The notes beneath the pieces are model-generated. The model did not search any database. It was not told where the DNA came from and saw only the letters and a list, made by a program, of their open reading frames with translations. Below are positions 34,039 through 44,629 of a stretch of 64,000 bases of DNA, piece by piece (the stretch's first letter is position 1; every line of letters starts with the position of its first letter). Source of the stretch: Phytophthora colocasiae (Eukaryota > Oomycota > Peronosporomycetes > Peronosporales > Peronosporaceae); NCBI GenBank assembly GCA_018806915.1, contig JAGKQI010000105.1, forward strand, positions 3,720,001 to 3,784,000, given 5' to 3'. Made by a program: the position numbers and the translations under genes.

Positions 34039-36168
34039 ATGCTAATGACCGAAACGTATGCGCCGGCAGGCTCCTCAGCCACGGCCAACGCGTCGCTGGA
34101 CCCTGACGCTGAAGCCTTGAACGAGCGTCTGCGGCTCAAGATTCAGCCCAGCCCGCCCAAATTCCCGTACCGAGACGAACCGTTCGAGCTCACTGTGTAT
34201 CTCGTGGACCCGGCCGACCATCTCAAGTCTGGGATTACTGTACCGCTTAATGTGGAGCTCTATGCAGCTGAGAAAATGATGCCAGTGGAGAAGGACATTC
34301 TTCACATTGATCCCAGTACAAAGCCAGTGATGAACGGAGACGGGATCTGCAAGCTCCGCGTGAGCATTAGCGAGTGCTCCATGGCACTGGGCAACCGCAA
34401 GTTCGTGATTCACATCTCAGCCACTGCTACCAAAGAGAACCTAAGTCTAAACGTCACACCTGCAGTCACTTCGGAGATGACAGTCATTCAACACCGCCTG
34501 CTGATCCAGGAGAAACTGCCAGAACTATGGTACAAGGACGAAGGAGGTCGTGACAAGTGCATGACGCTGCCGATTTTCCTGGTCAATGCTAAGAACGAGC
34601 GCGTGGGCAATCGTCCAGTGCCACTCCGTGTCACACTGCTGTACGAGAACGAGCACCCAGTACTTAAGCAAGACATCCTCAAGATGTCTCCAGACTGCCA
34701 GCGCACTATCGATTCGACGGGTAAGGCTGTGCTTAAACTCCGGATCGAGGATGTTTCGAAGAACCACCAAGGCCAGGCATTCCGCTTAAAGGTGGAGGCC
34801 GATACGGCTCAGTCTCCACTCAACTTTGATGTGGCTTATGACCTCAGCTCCTCCATCTCTGTGCGCTCGAAGCGGAACAAACGTCGGCCTGGCAAGAGCG
34901 CTCCTGCTCAGATCACACACCACATTATCGCTGGTGCGTCGACGCCTATGTCTACGACGTCCTCACCTGCTTCTAATGCAGACCACGAGATGATGCTGGC
35001 TGGAGCTTTCGGTACCGCTGCATTTACCGCAGAGGATCGACGCAAGAGGATGAGGACTGGAGGCAGCGCCTCGCCTGGAACTCCGCGTGTAGGTGGCAGT
35101 CCATCGTCGGCCAACTCGCTCACTGGTGCCATGGAAAGTATCTTGACCTGGACTGGTGGTGTTGTGAATGGACTTCACCAATTGGAGTGGCAGACAGTTG
35201 GCTATGAAAGCAAGACGGACGGTACAGCTGACCCCGAGCGACCGATTTACCGCTGCCCAGCGTGCTGGCGCTACAAGGATGTCATGACATATGAAACAGC
35301 CCAGCACGACACGAAATGTCTGATTGCAAATCTCCTGCTCACGTACGCGACGGACACAATGAGCCACCTTGACTTCGTGCTGAAGGGGATTGAGCGGTTC
35401 CCGGCGATGATTGCAAGCGCGCAAGCTGCTGCACAAAAAGCCGCTGTGAAGCCGATGGGTCAAATGCAGGGCCAAAACGGTGGCGCGCCGTCCCTAGTGA
35501 GTCCGCAGAACGCCGGAATGTTAGGCGTAAACCCGCTAGCGGACGATACGTCCTCGAACCAGCAAATGGCTATGATGATGGGAACTTCTACCGCTGCAAA
35601 CCAGTTCTCCATGAGCAACAGTTCATCCGCCATGGCAACTTCGACATCGATGAGTGGCCTCACCGGAATGGAGGGTCCTCCTGGGTTGTTCCGCAATAAC
35701 TCTGGTGGCCTCACAGAGTTCATGCGCTCACTGGATGACCAAGACTCAAACGACCCGATGTTCTACCAGAATCTCACAGCCACTGGGGGCAGCAACAGCA
35801 ATGGTAACAGCCAGATCGCTGACGCGATTGAGCTGCAAGTGTTCTATGTAGTGGCACGAATGATCACGCTGAACGCTAGTAATGCCATCGGCTTCCCTGC
35901 GTTTGACGTTAACACGAACCTGTTGGGATTCTACCAAGAAGGACGTGAGAACGCAACAACTGAGGTGGTGTTTGTACCGGTGAATGACATTCCTGCTATC
36001 TCTCAAGGCGAGATTGTGGAGACGCAACGGCTGCTGCAGGCCGAGATGAAGAGTAACAGCTCTTCGGTGCACACCCTGGCCCGCTGCAACAACGATTTGG
36101 TGAAACTAAAGGAGGATGTAATTCTCTTCCACTGGAATGCAAAGGATCGAATCGCCCCAAAGTGGTAA
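34039..36168 (+). CDS. Conserved protein of unknown function with a C2HC-type zinc-finger-like segment
   Basis: A single exon of 709 residues from ATG 34039; a second Met follows two codons later. The first 280 residues look like two related beta-sandwich units. Each has a Pro/Phe-rich entry, a VPLNVELYAAEK or VPLRVTLLYENE strand, and an ILHIDPSTKP or ILKMSPDCQR loop, suggesting an internal duplication. A basic Ser/Thr-rich stretch follows. Residues about 400-440 hold CPACWRYKDVMTYETAQH and a further Cys, a possible C2HC zinc site. After a Gln/Met/Ser/Asn-rich linker, the C-terminal roughly 110 residues look folded. I do not recognise a named family. It may be a nuclear or regulatory protein, but this is a guess. 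Confidence 0.75.
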   Translation: MLMTETYAPAGSSATANASLDPDAEALNERLRLKIQPSPPKFPYRDEPFELTVYLVDPADHLKSGITVPLNVELYAAEKMMPVEKDILHIDPSTKPVMNGDGICKLRVSISECSMALGNRKFVIHISATATKENLSLNVTPAVTSEMTVIQHRLLIQEKLPELWYKDEGGRDKCMTLPIFLVNAKNERVGNRPVPLRVTLLYENEHPVLKQDILKMSPDCQRTIDSTGKAVLKLRIEDVSKNHQGQAFRLKVEADTAQSPLNFDVAYDLSSSISVRSKRNKRRPGKSAPAQITHHIIAGASTPMSTTSSPASNADHEMMLAGAFGTAAFTAEDRRKRMRTGGSASPGTPRVGGSPSSANSLTGAMESILTWTGGVVNGLHQLEWQTVGYESKTDGTADPERPIYRCPACWRYKDVMTYETAQHDTKCLIANLLLTYATDTMSHLDFVLKGIERFPAMIASAQAAAQKAAVKPMGQMQGQNGGAPSLVSPQNAGMLGVNPLADDTSSNQQMAMMMGTSTAANQFSMSNSSSAMATSTSMSGLTGMEGPPGLFRNNSGGLTEFMRSLDDQDSNDPMFYQNLTATGGSNSNGNSQIADAIELQVFYVVARMITLNASNAIGFPAFDVNTNLLGFYQEGRENATTEVVFVPVNDIPAISQGEIVETQRLLQAEMKSNSSSVHTLARCNNDLVKLKEDVILFHWNAKDRIAPKW

Positions 36169-36475
36169 ATCTCACCAGCTATTGGTTTTTATGAGCACCA
36201 AGTGGTAATGGTGGATGCAGCTACAAGAAGCTGGTGCAAGGTTGAGAGGGAGCAACACTCAACACATTATATGGACACTTTCGCGTGGAAAGCGTGAAAC
36301 ACAAGTCAAGGACGCAGCATGTTACATAACGTAATGTTTTGTATAGAAGCAATATCGTGCGCGAAGACGGACGTCAAGATGAAACGCGGTGTGGACAGAG
36401 AAAGCGTCCGAATGAATAGTATAAAACACAAGAAATATAAACGCGATTGAATATCACACGGGGCACCCTCGTCCT

Positions 36476-38368
36476 TCAGGAATTCCGCTCCACCAGAAGT
36501 CGACGAAAGCCTAGCGTTACAGGTTGCCTGGATTTGATCAGTTTGCGCATGGTCTTCTTGAATTTTTGCTTTGGTGGGAGGTGTTGGCCGTTAATACTAT
36601 GGAGAATGTCACCGGCAGCTACAAGCTTGGACTGCTGAGCCTGTCCTGGACCAACGTGCTTCACATAGACTGTCAAAGCGTTTTGGCGATCGGCATCCAC
36701 ATAGCAACCGAAGATGATACCCAGCTTTCCTTCGCTCCAGAGAATGCTGTACGCGGGACTTTGTGCTGAATTTCGGTTTGATACTTCTCCCTTTTGGAAG
36801 ATTTCTAGTCTACGGAAACGAAGCAAGGCAGGTCTTGTCGCAACTTCAAGAAGTGTACGAAGCTCCGATGCACTCAAGCCAGAAGTACTCCAGTTGTTGA
36901 CAGATATGAACTGGTGTCCAACAGCATCACACGACAGGCCAAGAGTGGATTCTTTCAGAACTTCATGGATGGTTGGGTATTGATGTCGAGGTGTTTTGAC
37001 TGCTTCCTGTGTACTGGCGTGGAGAATTTTGAGTTTCAGTCCGAGCTGACGACTGGACCATGACACTTCGTACTCAAACTGTTCACTGGCGCAGCTTGTT
37101 TGTTGCGCTGATGACTTCATATCCAAGGAGTGATGGTTATCATTATTCAAACCAGCTTGGACGTTAGACGATACCTCTAATGGAGATGAAGTGCCGGAGT
37201 CACGGTCCTCGTCGCCCGTATCGTCGCTCTCGGGTGGACGAAAGACAAGCCGCACCGGCTTAGCTAGTCGCACCAAGTCTCGGTACAAGTCATTTAGGCT
37301 ACGATCCTCAGTTTGAACGCCATTTATCGAGTACAGCTCGAACCCGTGTTGAAGACGCTCCAAATTGGCTGATGATCCTTTCCCGGTCAACCGATTCACT
37401 ACGGGTACCCCTGAGATGGCGTCTTCCATGAGCGTTAATCCTAAAGATCCACTCTTCCATTCGATTATGACACTGCTGTGCGTTTCGTGGCTGTCTGAAG
37501 ACTCTCCCGTCTCTAGCTGTTTGGGCGGATAACCCGCAGGGATCAACGATTTCAAGAATTGTCGACAGCGAAGGCTTGCAGCCTCTCGAGTCATTTGAGA
37601 CATGGCTATCAGAGAACGTGAACGCCTTCCGTGCTTCACAGATTCTTCACTAGTCAATTGTCCACCAAACCGACCGTCCGTGTTGTCATCATGCGAGGCG
37701 CGCTCAAACGTTAGTCGTGCTGGACGGGGACACGTTTCAAGGTATTTAGTCGTTATTTTGAGTCCAGCTGCGACTGTGTCTGTGCCGTTTACTGCCACAA
37801 GGATATCGCCGAGACGAATACCCGACGAAGAGGCAGAAGCAGTATGAAAACTCTGGTTGCCGATCCGAGTTACAACAGGGATATCGTGGCTGCCGTCCCC
37901 AGTAAAGAACAAACCAATCTTCTGACGGCCAAGGAGGACATCAAAGCGAACCCGGTTGATCTTTGTTGGTGATCGGAATCGAATGATCGATGGACTCTTG
38001 GACATTTGCACTAACACAATGGCGGCTTCGGTGTCCATCGTATACACTCGCTTGTCCGAGACAGTCTCCAACACATCGCCAGGGCGGATCCCAGCCTCCC
38101 AGACCTTGGACGCCGTGACTCGATCTACTATCAGTTCAGCGTCTTCATCCGATTCAAATGCTGCGGCGCTTTCGTCCGACCCTCGAGCTGTAGTTAGCGT
38201 GAACCCTGGATCTCCACCAGTCCAGACGAGGAACCGAAGGCTCGTGAAATTGTCATGGACGGAGCTCCATGAATTGGATCCACCAGCTCCGAAATGGACA
38301 GTCGTTGAGCCTTGATCGGCAGCCTTGTGTCTGGAGAAAATGGCACTTCGGAAACGATCGAGCGGCAT
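36476..38368 (-). CDS. Multi-PDZ-like domain protein
   Basis: One exon of 630 residues from ATG 38368; the frame extends upstream only through a GTG. About five PDZ-like units follow each other. Each has a GLxL/GFTL-type carboxylate-binding loop, a GIRPGDVL or GIRLGDIL turn and a closing RFR/LTFER strand. The last unit ends GDILHSINGQHLPP. PDZ domains bind C-terminal peptides and organise complexes, usually at membranes. There is no catalytic domain, signal peptide or membrane helix, so it is probably a cytoplasmic scaffold. It is convergent with the upstream neighbour and divergent from the helix-hairpin-helix gene at 38600. Confidence 0.8.
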   Translation of the reverse strand: MPLDRFRSAIFSRHKAADQGSTTVHFGAGGSNSWSSVHDNFTSLRFLVWTGGDPGFTLTTARGSDESAAAFESDEDAELIVDRVTASKVWEAGIRPGDVLETVSDKRVYTMDTEAAIVLVQMSKSPSIIRFRSPTKINRVRFDVLLGRQKIGLFFTGDGSHDIPVVTRIGNQSFHTASASSSGIRLGDILVAVNGTDTVAAGLKITTKYLETCPRPARLTFERASHDDNTDGRFGGQLTSEESVKHGRRSRSLIAMSQMTREAASLRCRQFLKSLIPAGYPPKQLETGESSDSHETHSSVIIEWKSGSLGLTLMEDAISGVPVVNRLTGKGSSANLERLQHGFELYSINGVQTEDRSLNDLYRDLVRLAKPVRLVFRPPESDDTGDEDRDSGTSSPLEVSSNVQAGLNNDNHHSLDMKSSAQQTSCASEQFEYEVSWSSRQLGLKLKILHASTQEAVKTPRHQYPTIHEVLKESTLGLSCDAVGHQFISVNNWSTSGLSASELRTLLEVATRPALLRFRRLEIFQKGEVSNRNSAQSPAYSILWSEGKLGIIFGCYVDADRQNALTVYVKHVGPGQAQQSKLVAAGDILHSINGQHLPPKQKFKKTMRKLIKSRQPVTLGFRRLLVERNS

Positions 38369-38555
38369 TGGAACCACCGGGAATTTGCAAGTGTGAGCTG
38401 CCCGTAAGGTGTTTCCTGCCTGAGTGATGTCTACGGAGATGATGGGATCCCCTCAGTCTCATCACAACACAGCTTTCCTGCATCTTGTAGCAACTTCCAA
38501 GTTGAAGCGGTATGTGTGACGTGTGCACACTATATTTTATTTAAATAAAAATAAA

Positions 38556-38584
38556 TTTCCGCCAACCAATTATTCCCGCCAAAA
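38556..38584 (+). promoter_or_regulatory. Paired E2F-like motifs and CCAAT box
   Basis: TTCCGCCAA, then CCAAT (38566-38570), then TTCCCGCCAAAA (38573-38584) lie within 45 bp upstream of the ATG at 38600. TTCCCGCCAAAA is a close match to the E2F consensus. This suggests S-phase expression of the downstream repair-like gene. Inferred from motif only. Confidence 0.5.
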
Positions 38585-38599
38585 TTGTTTGGTAACAAC

Positions 38600-39422
38600 A
38601 TGTCGAGTCGCGCGGCGAGCAAGAAGGCGGCGAAGGAGCTGCTGGCGCTCTGCGCTAAGGAAGGCGTCAAGGTCCCGACGGTGCGTCTAACTGCCCATAC
38701 ACTGCAGCGTGTGTAGCGCTCTGTTATGGTGGTTCTAATGTAACATTTCCTCTCTTTAGGACCCTGTCAATGCTGCCATCGAAGCAGGCACGATGCTTAA
38801 CTCCACTCGCGAAGATGTACGAGGCTAAAGAGGGCGAATGTCATATGTGGTCAGTGTATCTAATGTGTTTTGTAGGGCGAATTCCAACTCGATGCAGCAT
38901 TGAAGGTGAGCGAAGTTTTTTTATCAACATTGTCTAACTCCAACGACATTTAATGATTCAACGCTTCGTTGCAACTTGCAGGAAATGATCCAGAAGTTTG
39001 GAGTGGAGGAGCCGGTGTCCCCAAAGAAGAAGGGCAAGGCAAGTGTCAAGACGGAGAGGAAGACTGGTCGTAAACGTAAGAATGACGACGTCAAGGAGGA
39101 GGACGCAAGCGCTGACGAAGACGATGAAAAGAAGGCCAAGAAGCCCCGCAAGAAGGCTGAAGCTACTGTTGAATCGAATCAGTCATTGGCTGATGCCTTT
39201 GCTGAACTGTCAGGCTTCGAATTCAAGCGTGGCGAGAAATTCAAAGGAGGAACATGGTCCAAAGTTGCCAAAGCCATTCGTGATTGTGAGACGGAAATCA
39301 CGTGTGGTAAGGACGCACTCAAACTCAAAGGTGTGGGCAAGTCATCAGCTGCTAAGATCGATGAGTTCATCGACACAGGCACACTTGAGACGCTCGAGGA
39401 ATACCGGGCTGGCAACATGTAA
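38600..39422 (+). CDS. Small helix-hairpin-helix protein like the N-terminal lyase domain of DNA polymerase beta/lambda
   Basis: Four exons: 38600-38680, 38760-38816, 38876-38905 and 38982-39422, giving 202 residues. All junctions are GT-AG and in frame. Residues 1-65 are a short helical leader. Residues 65-115 are a Lys/Glu-rich, probably nuclear-localising, linker. Residues about 120-200 match the 8-kDa HhH domain of X-family polymerases: NQSLADAFAELSGFEF, KVAKAIRDCE, LKGVGKSSAAKIDEF, then TGTLETLEEY. That domain binds gapped DNA and can carry dRP-lyase activity. No polymerase domain follows, so this is a stand-alone form. E2F-like sites lie just upstream. The lyase Schiff-base lysine cannot be assigned by eye. 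Confidence 0.82.
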
Positions 39423-39765
39423 CTGTGTCGTCAATACACCTCGATGGTCGTACTACAAAAAACTATCTTGGTTTTTGTAAGTCCAAACATGGTGTGGCGC
39501 ACACAATTGGTATAAATTCGGCGAAAACTATCTTCTCGCTTTTAGCCCCCGGACAAGGCAGGCAGGCAGTCAACGGCCCAACTAACTACTGCGTCCCTTC
39601 CCGTCCGCAGTCTGCGCTTTGCGAGAGGTTAAACGTGAGACGCTGCGCTGCTGCTTCTTCCAGTTTTTCGGATTTTCAAACGAGAAGGAGCAGGTCAGGT
39701 CTACCGACTCAAAGTTAACCAGACGCTTCAGTGTCCAAAAGTCAGTCGTTCTGATTCAGAAGCAG
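39423..39765. other. Promoter region of the poly(A) polymerase-like gene
   Basis: About 340 bp without a supported gene. The frame that later becomes the zinc-finger exon is open back to 39619, but only through a non-ATG codon. ATG 39766 is the first start. Confidence 0.5.
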
Positions 39766-42356
39766 ATGCAACGAGGAGAAGTGGCCGTGGCAAGTGTCTT
39801 CGAGACGACCAGCACTCAATTCGACGGCACAGAACACGCAGAGATGCCTGAGAGCCGTTGGCCTCCTCCGCCACCGCCACGTGCGAGCGTTCAACCGCCC
39901 AGTCCCCCACCTGAAGACGATCAGACCAGACCTTTCATGCATCACCAATACCGTCATTCCTTTAGCAATCATCGACACAGCAACAAGCACAAGAAGCCCA
40001 AACAACTGTGTGTGAATTTCGTCTCTAGGTTCGGCTGTACCTTTGGAGACAAGTGTCGCTATTCACACGACCTTCGAGCTTTCTACCCTGCATACTACGA
40101 GTACGTATTATTTTTCTTGTTGACAGTATCGAACTAATGTTTTTATTTTCTATTTAAAAAGTTACGACGATCCGGTCTGGTCTGGAGCCTACGCCTTCCC
40201 TCGACACTCCCAACAAAACTACCCACAACGACAGATGCCTTTTCCTGTGAACCCTCCGTAAGTGGTGTTGTATGATGTCTTTACCCCTGCTACGGCCTCG
40301 CACGCCTAAGCAGGTAGGTGGCGTTTGCTACCTGCCAGATTGCGAAGAGAACTACTCATTGGCCTTGATTTTAATGTGATTTTTTATCAAATGAACTCCG
40401 CAGAATACCGAAAAGTGATCCTGTTCGACCCTCCACAGAGTTCCAAATGCAACATCAACGAGAACGAGCGTCTTCGTTCGCAAACCACTCGAAATCTTAC
40501 GACAACCAGTCAACGGAAACTCCCAACTCGTCGACTGGGAAGATGTTGTTCAAGGACGCTGTCCTTAGGCAAAGCAAGGTGAAACAACTTGAGAGGAAGC
40601 GCCATGACCCTGACACACCTACAATCACTGAACCAAACGGATATGGCGACGAGAACAGGCATTCCAATCAAGAAATAACAACCCCAGAAAACGAGTCAGT
40701 TGATACGAACCTTCAACCTCCAATTCCACGGCAATATCAACGACGGAAAAAGAACATGCACCCTCGTAAGTATCCACCAAGCGACGGAGAGTTAGCCAGT
40801 GGTGAATCGGCGGAGTTTTATCTCAACCCAAAGTATTTATTCAGTGAAGACAGCGCCGATCTACCACGCAAAGAGTATGCACAGCTACAGCCTCCATCTC
40901 GAGAACAGCAAGTTTACCCAACCAGCGCACAAATGATGTATTCAGCGAACCCAGTTTACTCAAGATACCTCGCTGAGGAACAATTCCACAGGTACAGTTG
41001 AAGTATTCGAATTTTAGGTTCCAGTACATACAAACTTACGATTGTGCTTGTGTTTATTCTGCTGACACAGTAATCTCAGTAGGCAAATGGAGTCCTTTGT
41101 CGACTACATTGATATGAAGCTGGCCACAATGGAAAAGCACCAACAACAAGCCATTGATTCCTTGCAGGAATTGGTGCGATCGTTGTGGCCAGATGCTCTC
41201 ATTGACATTTACGGGTCAAGCTATACGCACTTAGCCTTACCCGTGAGTGACATCGATTGTGTTCTGGTCTCGCGGTCATTAGCAGGAGAGCGGCCATTGG
41301 CGATCTTAGAAGCACTGGCATCAGAAGTCGAGCACCAACCGTGGACGAAGAAACTGGAGCTCCTTGGAAGTGCTAAAATCCCTGTTCTCAAGATGACCTA
41401 CTCACTCGACCGGACAGAAGAAGACGTGCTACTCGATTTAACCTGCGGCCATTCTGTCGGTCACACTGGATTAGGTGCCCGAGGTCTTATTTATTCGCTG
41501 CAAGCAGAAATGCCAGCACTACGCCCATTGGTGTTGATTTTGAAGCGCCATCTCGTCAGCAAAGGTAGGTGCTGTATTGTCATTCTCGTTTGTGCTTGTC
41601 ACCTCTAACGCGTACTTTTGCGATGGTTGCTGCGATAGACCTAAATTGTGCATTTACTGGTGGCATCTCGTCCTACGTACTGGTGATCTTGGTGGTTCGC
41701 TTTTTACAGGCCTGTGGTGATACACACCAGAAATCTTTCGCGACCAACGCTAGCCGTCAAACCCGCGGAGGTAATCGCAGAAGAAGCTACTCGGAGAACG
41801 CCTCAGCATGCAGTTTCCCTGAGGAACTTGACTACGTTGCCAGCTTCAGTGATGCTGTGGAGCAACCGAAGTGGTTCTACACATTTTCTCGCGGGGGCCG
41901 TGTCACGTGGTGTACTGGTATCGGCAGCCTTTTGATGCTTTTCTTGGAAACCTACATCACGTTCGACTATCGCAGGTTCGGCATCTCAATCGCTAACCAA
42001 GGGTTCGTCTGAATGATTGCAAACCGACCTGCATCACAATGGTGATAACGTTTATGGATGTTGTCGTGTGCAGGGATTTTTTCCTTCTTCCAGCCGAGAA
42101 AGTGACGCCACTCCAGTGCTCGGTTGTCATCCCATACGTCGTGGATCCGATTAAGCCCGGACGAAGCGTTTGCAACTGTTTTCGCATGCACGAGGTGAGC
42201 AGCCGTCTTCTTTGTACATATACACTTGGAAGTTAAATAAGTTGACTCAAATGCTCTTGCTTCATGTAGGTCATCCAATCGTGGCTTGCGCTGTACCAAA
42301 ATCTGGCAGCTGGAGTCCCTGTAACAACTTGTATCGGAGGAAACTCGACGCTATGA
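39766..42356 (+). CDS. CCCH zinc finger fused to non-canonical (TRF4-type) poly(A) polymerase
   Basis: Seven exons join in frame: 39766-40100, 40162-40257, 40416-40991, 41071-41564, 41639-42002, 42074-42194 and 42270-42356, giving about 690 residues. An N-terminal Pro-rich tract is followed by a CCCH finger near residues 85-104 (CVNFVSRFGCTFGDKCRYSH, spacing 8-5-3). A long low-complexity linker follows. Then the nucleotidyltransferase core has GSSYTHLALPVSDIDCVLV (GS motif and catalytic DxD) and VLLDLT (third Asp). The PAP central domain has FTGGISSYVLVIL. This family adds A or U tails to RNA for decay or maturation. The finger suggests direct RNA targeting. Some intron borders (GTTCGT) are atypical but keep frame. 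Confidence 0.85.
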
Positions 42357-42750
42357 GGTGACGAGATGCCGATGAATTCGCCATGCAATAGGACTACAGG
42401 ACTCCTGTTACAGGAGTGTGGAGTATGTGATCCTTATACTGTGTCCTCTTCACCTTCGAGCAGCAAGGTTGTCCCTTCCAAGGCTATCATACCTCTGCTA
42501 AACCAGTTCGGTTGTTCTTCCAATTCTTTTCCAGCTTCGAAGAATCTCCTCAACGTTGGCGTCTAGGTGATGCGACAGTGTAGTAGTGGTTTTTGTGGAC
42601 TCAAAAGTCCACACTTTTGAGCTCTAGTGCGTCTGCGAACAATAACTCATAAATACAATATGCAGGCGCGAAAGGTAGCATTTGTTTCCTTAGCACTATA
42701 GCCCGCAGGAGTGCACCACTTAGCACCACAAAACAATGAGCTAACAGTGC
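42357..42750. other. Short convergent 3' intergenic region
   Basis: About 390 bp between two converging genes. I see only the likely 3' ends of both transcripts, including AT-rich motifs near 42650. Confidence 0.5.
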
Positions 42751-44465
42751 CTAAAACTCTAGGGGTCGCACGCTCATGAACTCGGAGACCAGATCGTTAG
42801 TGATGGCGGCACGGCGCTTCTGGAAATCCAGAGTGTACTCAGCCATAACATCAATCAGCTTCTGCTTCACCTCGCCCGACATCATGCGGCCCGCGCCGTA
42901 CTCACGGCCAATGCGCTCAAGCTCCTCATCATCTTCGAGCATGAACGACAAGTACTGATAGGGAATATCAGCCTCCAAGTTGGCACCGTACTTCTCGTGG
43001 TCAGCCTTGGTTTCACCTCCACCACTATGATCAACACACATTTACATGTGCATTAGATAACTATCGCAAAAGAGCAACAGTGGTTAGAAACGTACCTGAA
43101 GGCGTACTTCTTGATCTTGTTGGCAATATCGTCCGGCGAGTCCGAGATGTAGATGGTGGTGCTGGCCTTGCTGGCGCTCATTTTGGTGGTGCTGCCCTGT
43201 AGTGCTGGGAAAAACTTAGAGTGCATGGATGCGGGCTTGAGGTAGCCGATACGCGGAGCCACATCGCGAGTCATACGGAAATACGGGTCCTGGTCAATGG
43301 CGTGAGGGATGAGACAACGCAGACCCTTGCGTCCACCCAACACCACGGGGAACGTTTCCGAAAACGACGGCACAGCCTGAATAGCCGGGAAAGCCGACTT
43401 ACCGATGTTGTCGGATCCGGTGAAGCCGAAAATGCCGCGCACCTGGTTGTACGTGACGCACTTTTGCACCTTGAGGATCTGAGGGTACATCTCCTTGATG
43501 TAGTCGGTGTTAGCAAAGATGAAGGTCTTCTTAACATCGAAACCGCAGGCGATGATGTCCTTCGCGTTCTCCCAGGCCATGACCTCACTCTCCTCGAGCG
43601 TCTGATCCTTGAACAGGAACTTTTCATCATTCGTCAATTGAATGACAAGAGGTACGTCAAAAACCTTCTGCAGCCAGGCTGTGAACGTGAATGGGATCAA
43701 ATGCCCCATGTGCAGACTGCCAGAGGACGGGCCGCGGCCAGTGTACAGGAAGAACTTCTCACCCTTCTCATATGCGTCGAGAATGACATCCAAGTCACGA
43801 TGCGAGAAGAAGTATCCACGACGGAGGTAGCGATGGGCCTTGTGGCCCGTCAACCGCTCCATTCTCTCCACCATCTCAGGTGGAATCTTCGTGCTGCCGA
43901 ACTGCTCTACCAGCTTGTCATAGTCCACACCGTCTTCTGCCTCCACGTCCCACGGCGTCACGACCTGAGCACCGGCAGCGGCGCCAGAACTCACTACCTG
44001 GTGCTGGAACTCAGCCTGACGGAGAAGAAGGTCAGTATCTGAAGGTACAGCTGCGCTCTCGGCCGGTTTGGCGCTCTCACTGGGTTTAGCCTTCTTCTGC
44101 TTCTGCTTGGGAGCCTTGGTCGAGCCTCCTGCAGCCTTCTTGGCCGCCTGTTCGGCCAGTTTCTTCTCCTTCTTGAGCTGATTCTTCGACTTCTTCGCTC
44201 CGTCTGCAGCAGCTTCAGCTGGGGCCGTCGTCTTCTGCTTCTTTGGCTGTTGAGGAGCTGCGTAGTCAGCGCCTGTCAGCGATTTGAACTCGTTCTTGAG
44301 CGCCAACAGCTCCTGTACTTTAGCAGAGATTTGGTCGGCATTAGCTGCATCCTTAGCTGCCTTCAACTCGCGGATGGCGTTGCCTGTAGCCACGATCTTG
44401 TCCGTCAGCGCCTGCGCGTCCATGGTGACTTGGTCGGAGCTTTTCAGTTTGATAAGGGGGGCCAT
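42751..44465 (-). CDS. WARS1: Cytoplasmic tryptophanyl-tRNA synthetase
   Basis: Two exons on the minus strand, 44465-43096 and 43024-42751, with a GT-AG intron. The product is 547 residues from the ATG at 44465, or 533 from the Met at 44423. Residues about 20-65 are a WHEP-type helical hairpin, followed by a Lys/Ala-rich linker. The class I catalytic core has the HIGH-like SGSLHMGHL, the specificity segment [18 protein letters not shown] and KMSAS (the KMSKS loop). The eukaryotic cytosolic form is indicated by [14 protein letters not shown] and [13 protein letters not shown]. It charges tRNA-Trp for cytosolic translation. The WHEP domain, known in animal enzymes, aids tRNA or protein contacts. 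Confidence 0.95.
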
Positions 44466-44629
44466 ACAATTGGATGGCCAGAGATCATTGGTGAAAAAGA
44501 TCACTTACTAACACTCAATGTACACACGTCGCAGATAACATACCACCATACTTTACCCTTCAATGATAAGGAGAAGCGACTACATGTATTACTGTGTTCA
44601 ATGCACCTGGACCAAGGGGTTAAGTGCAT

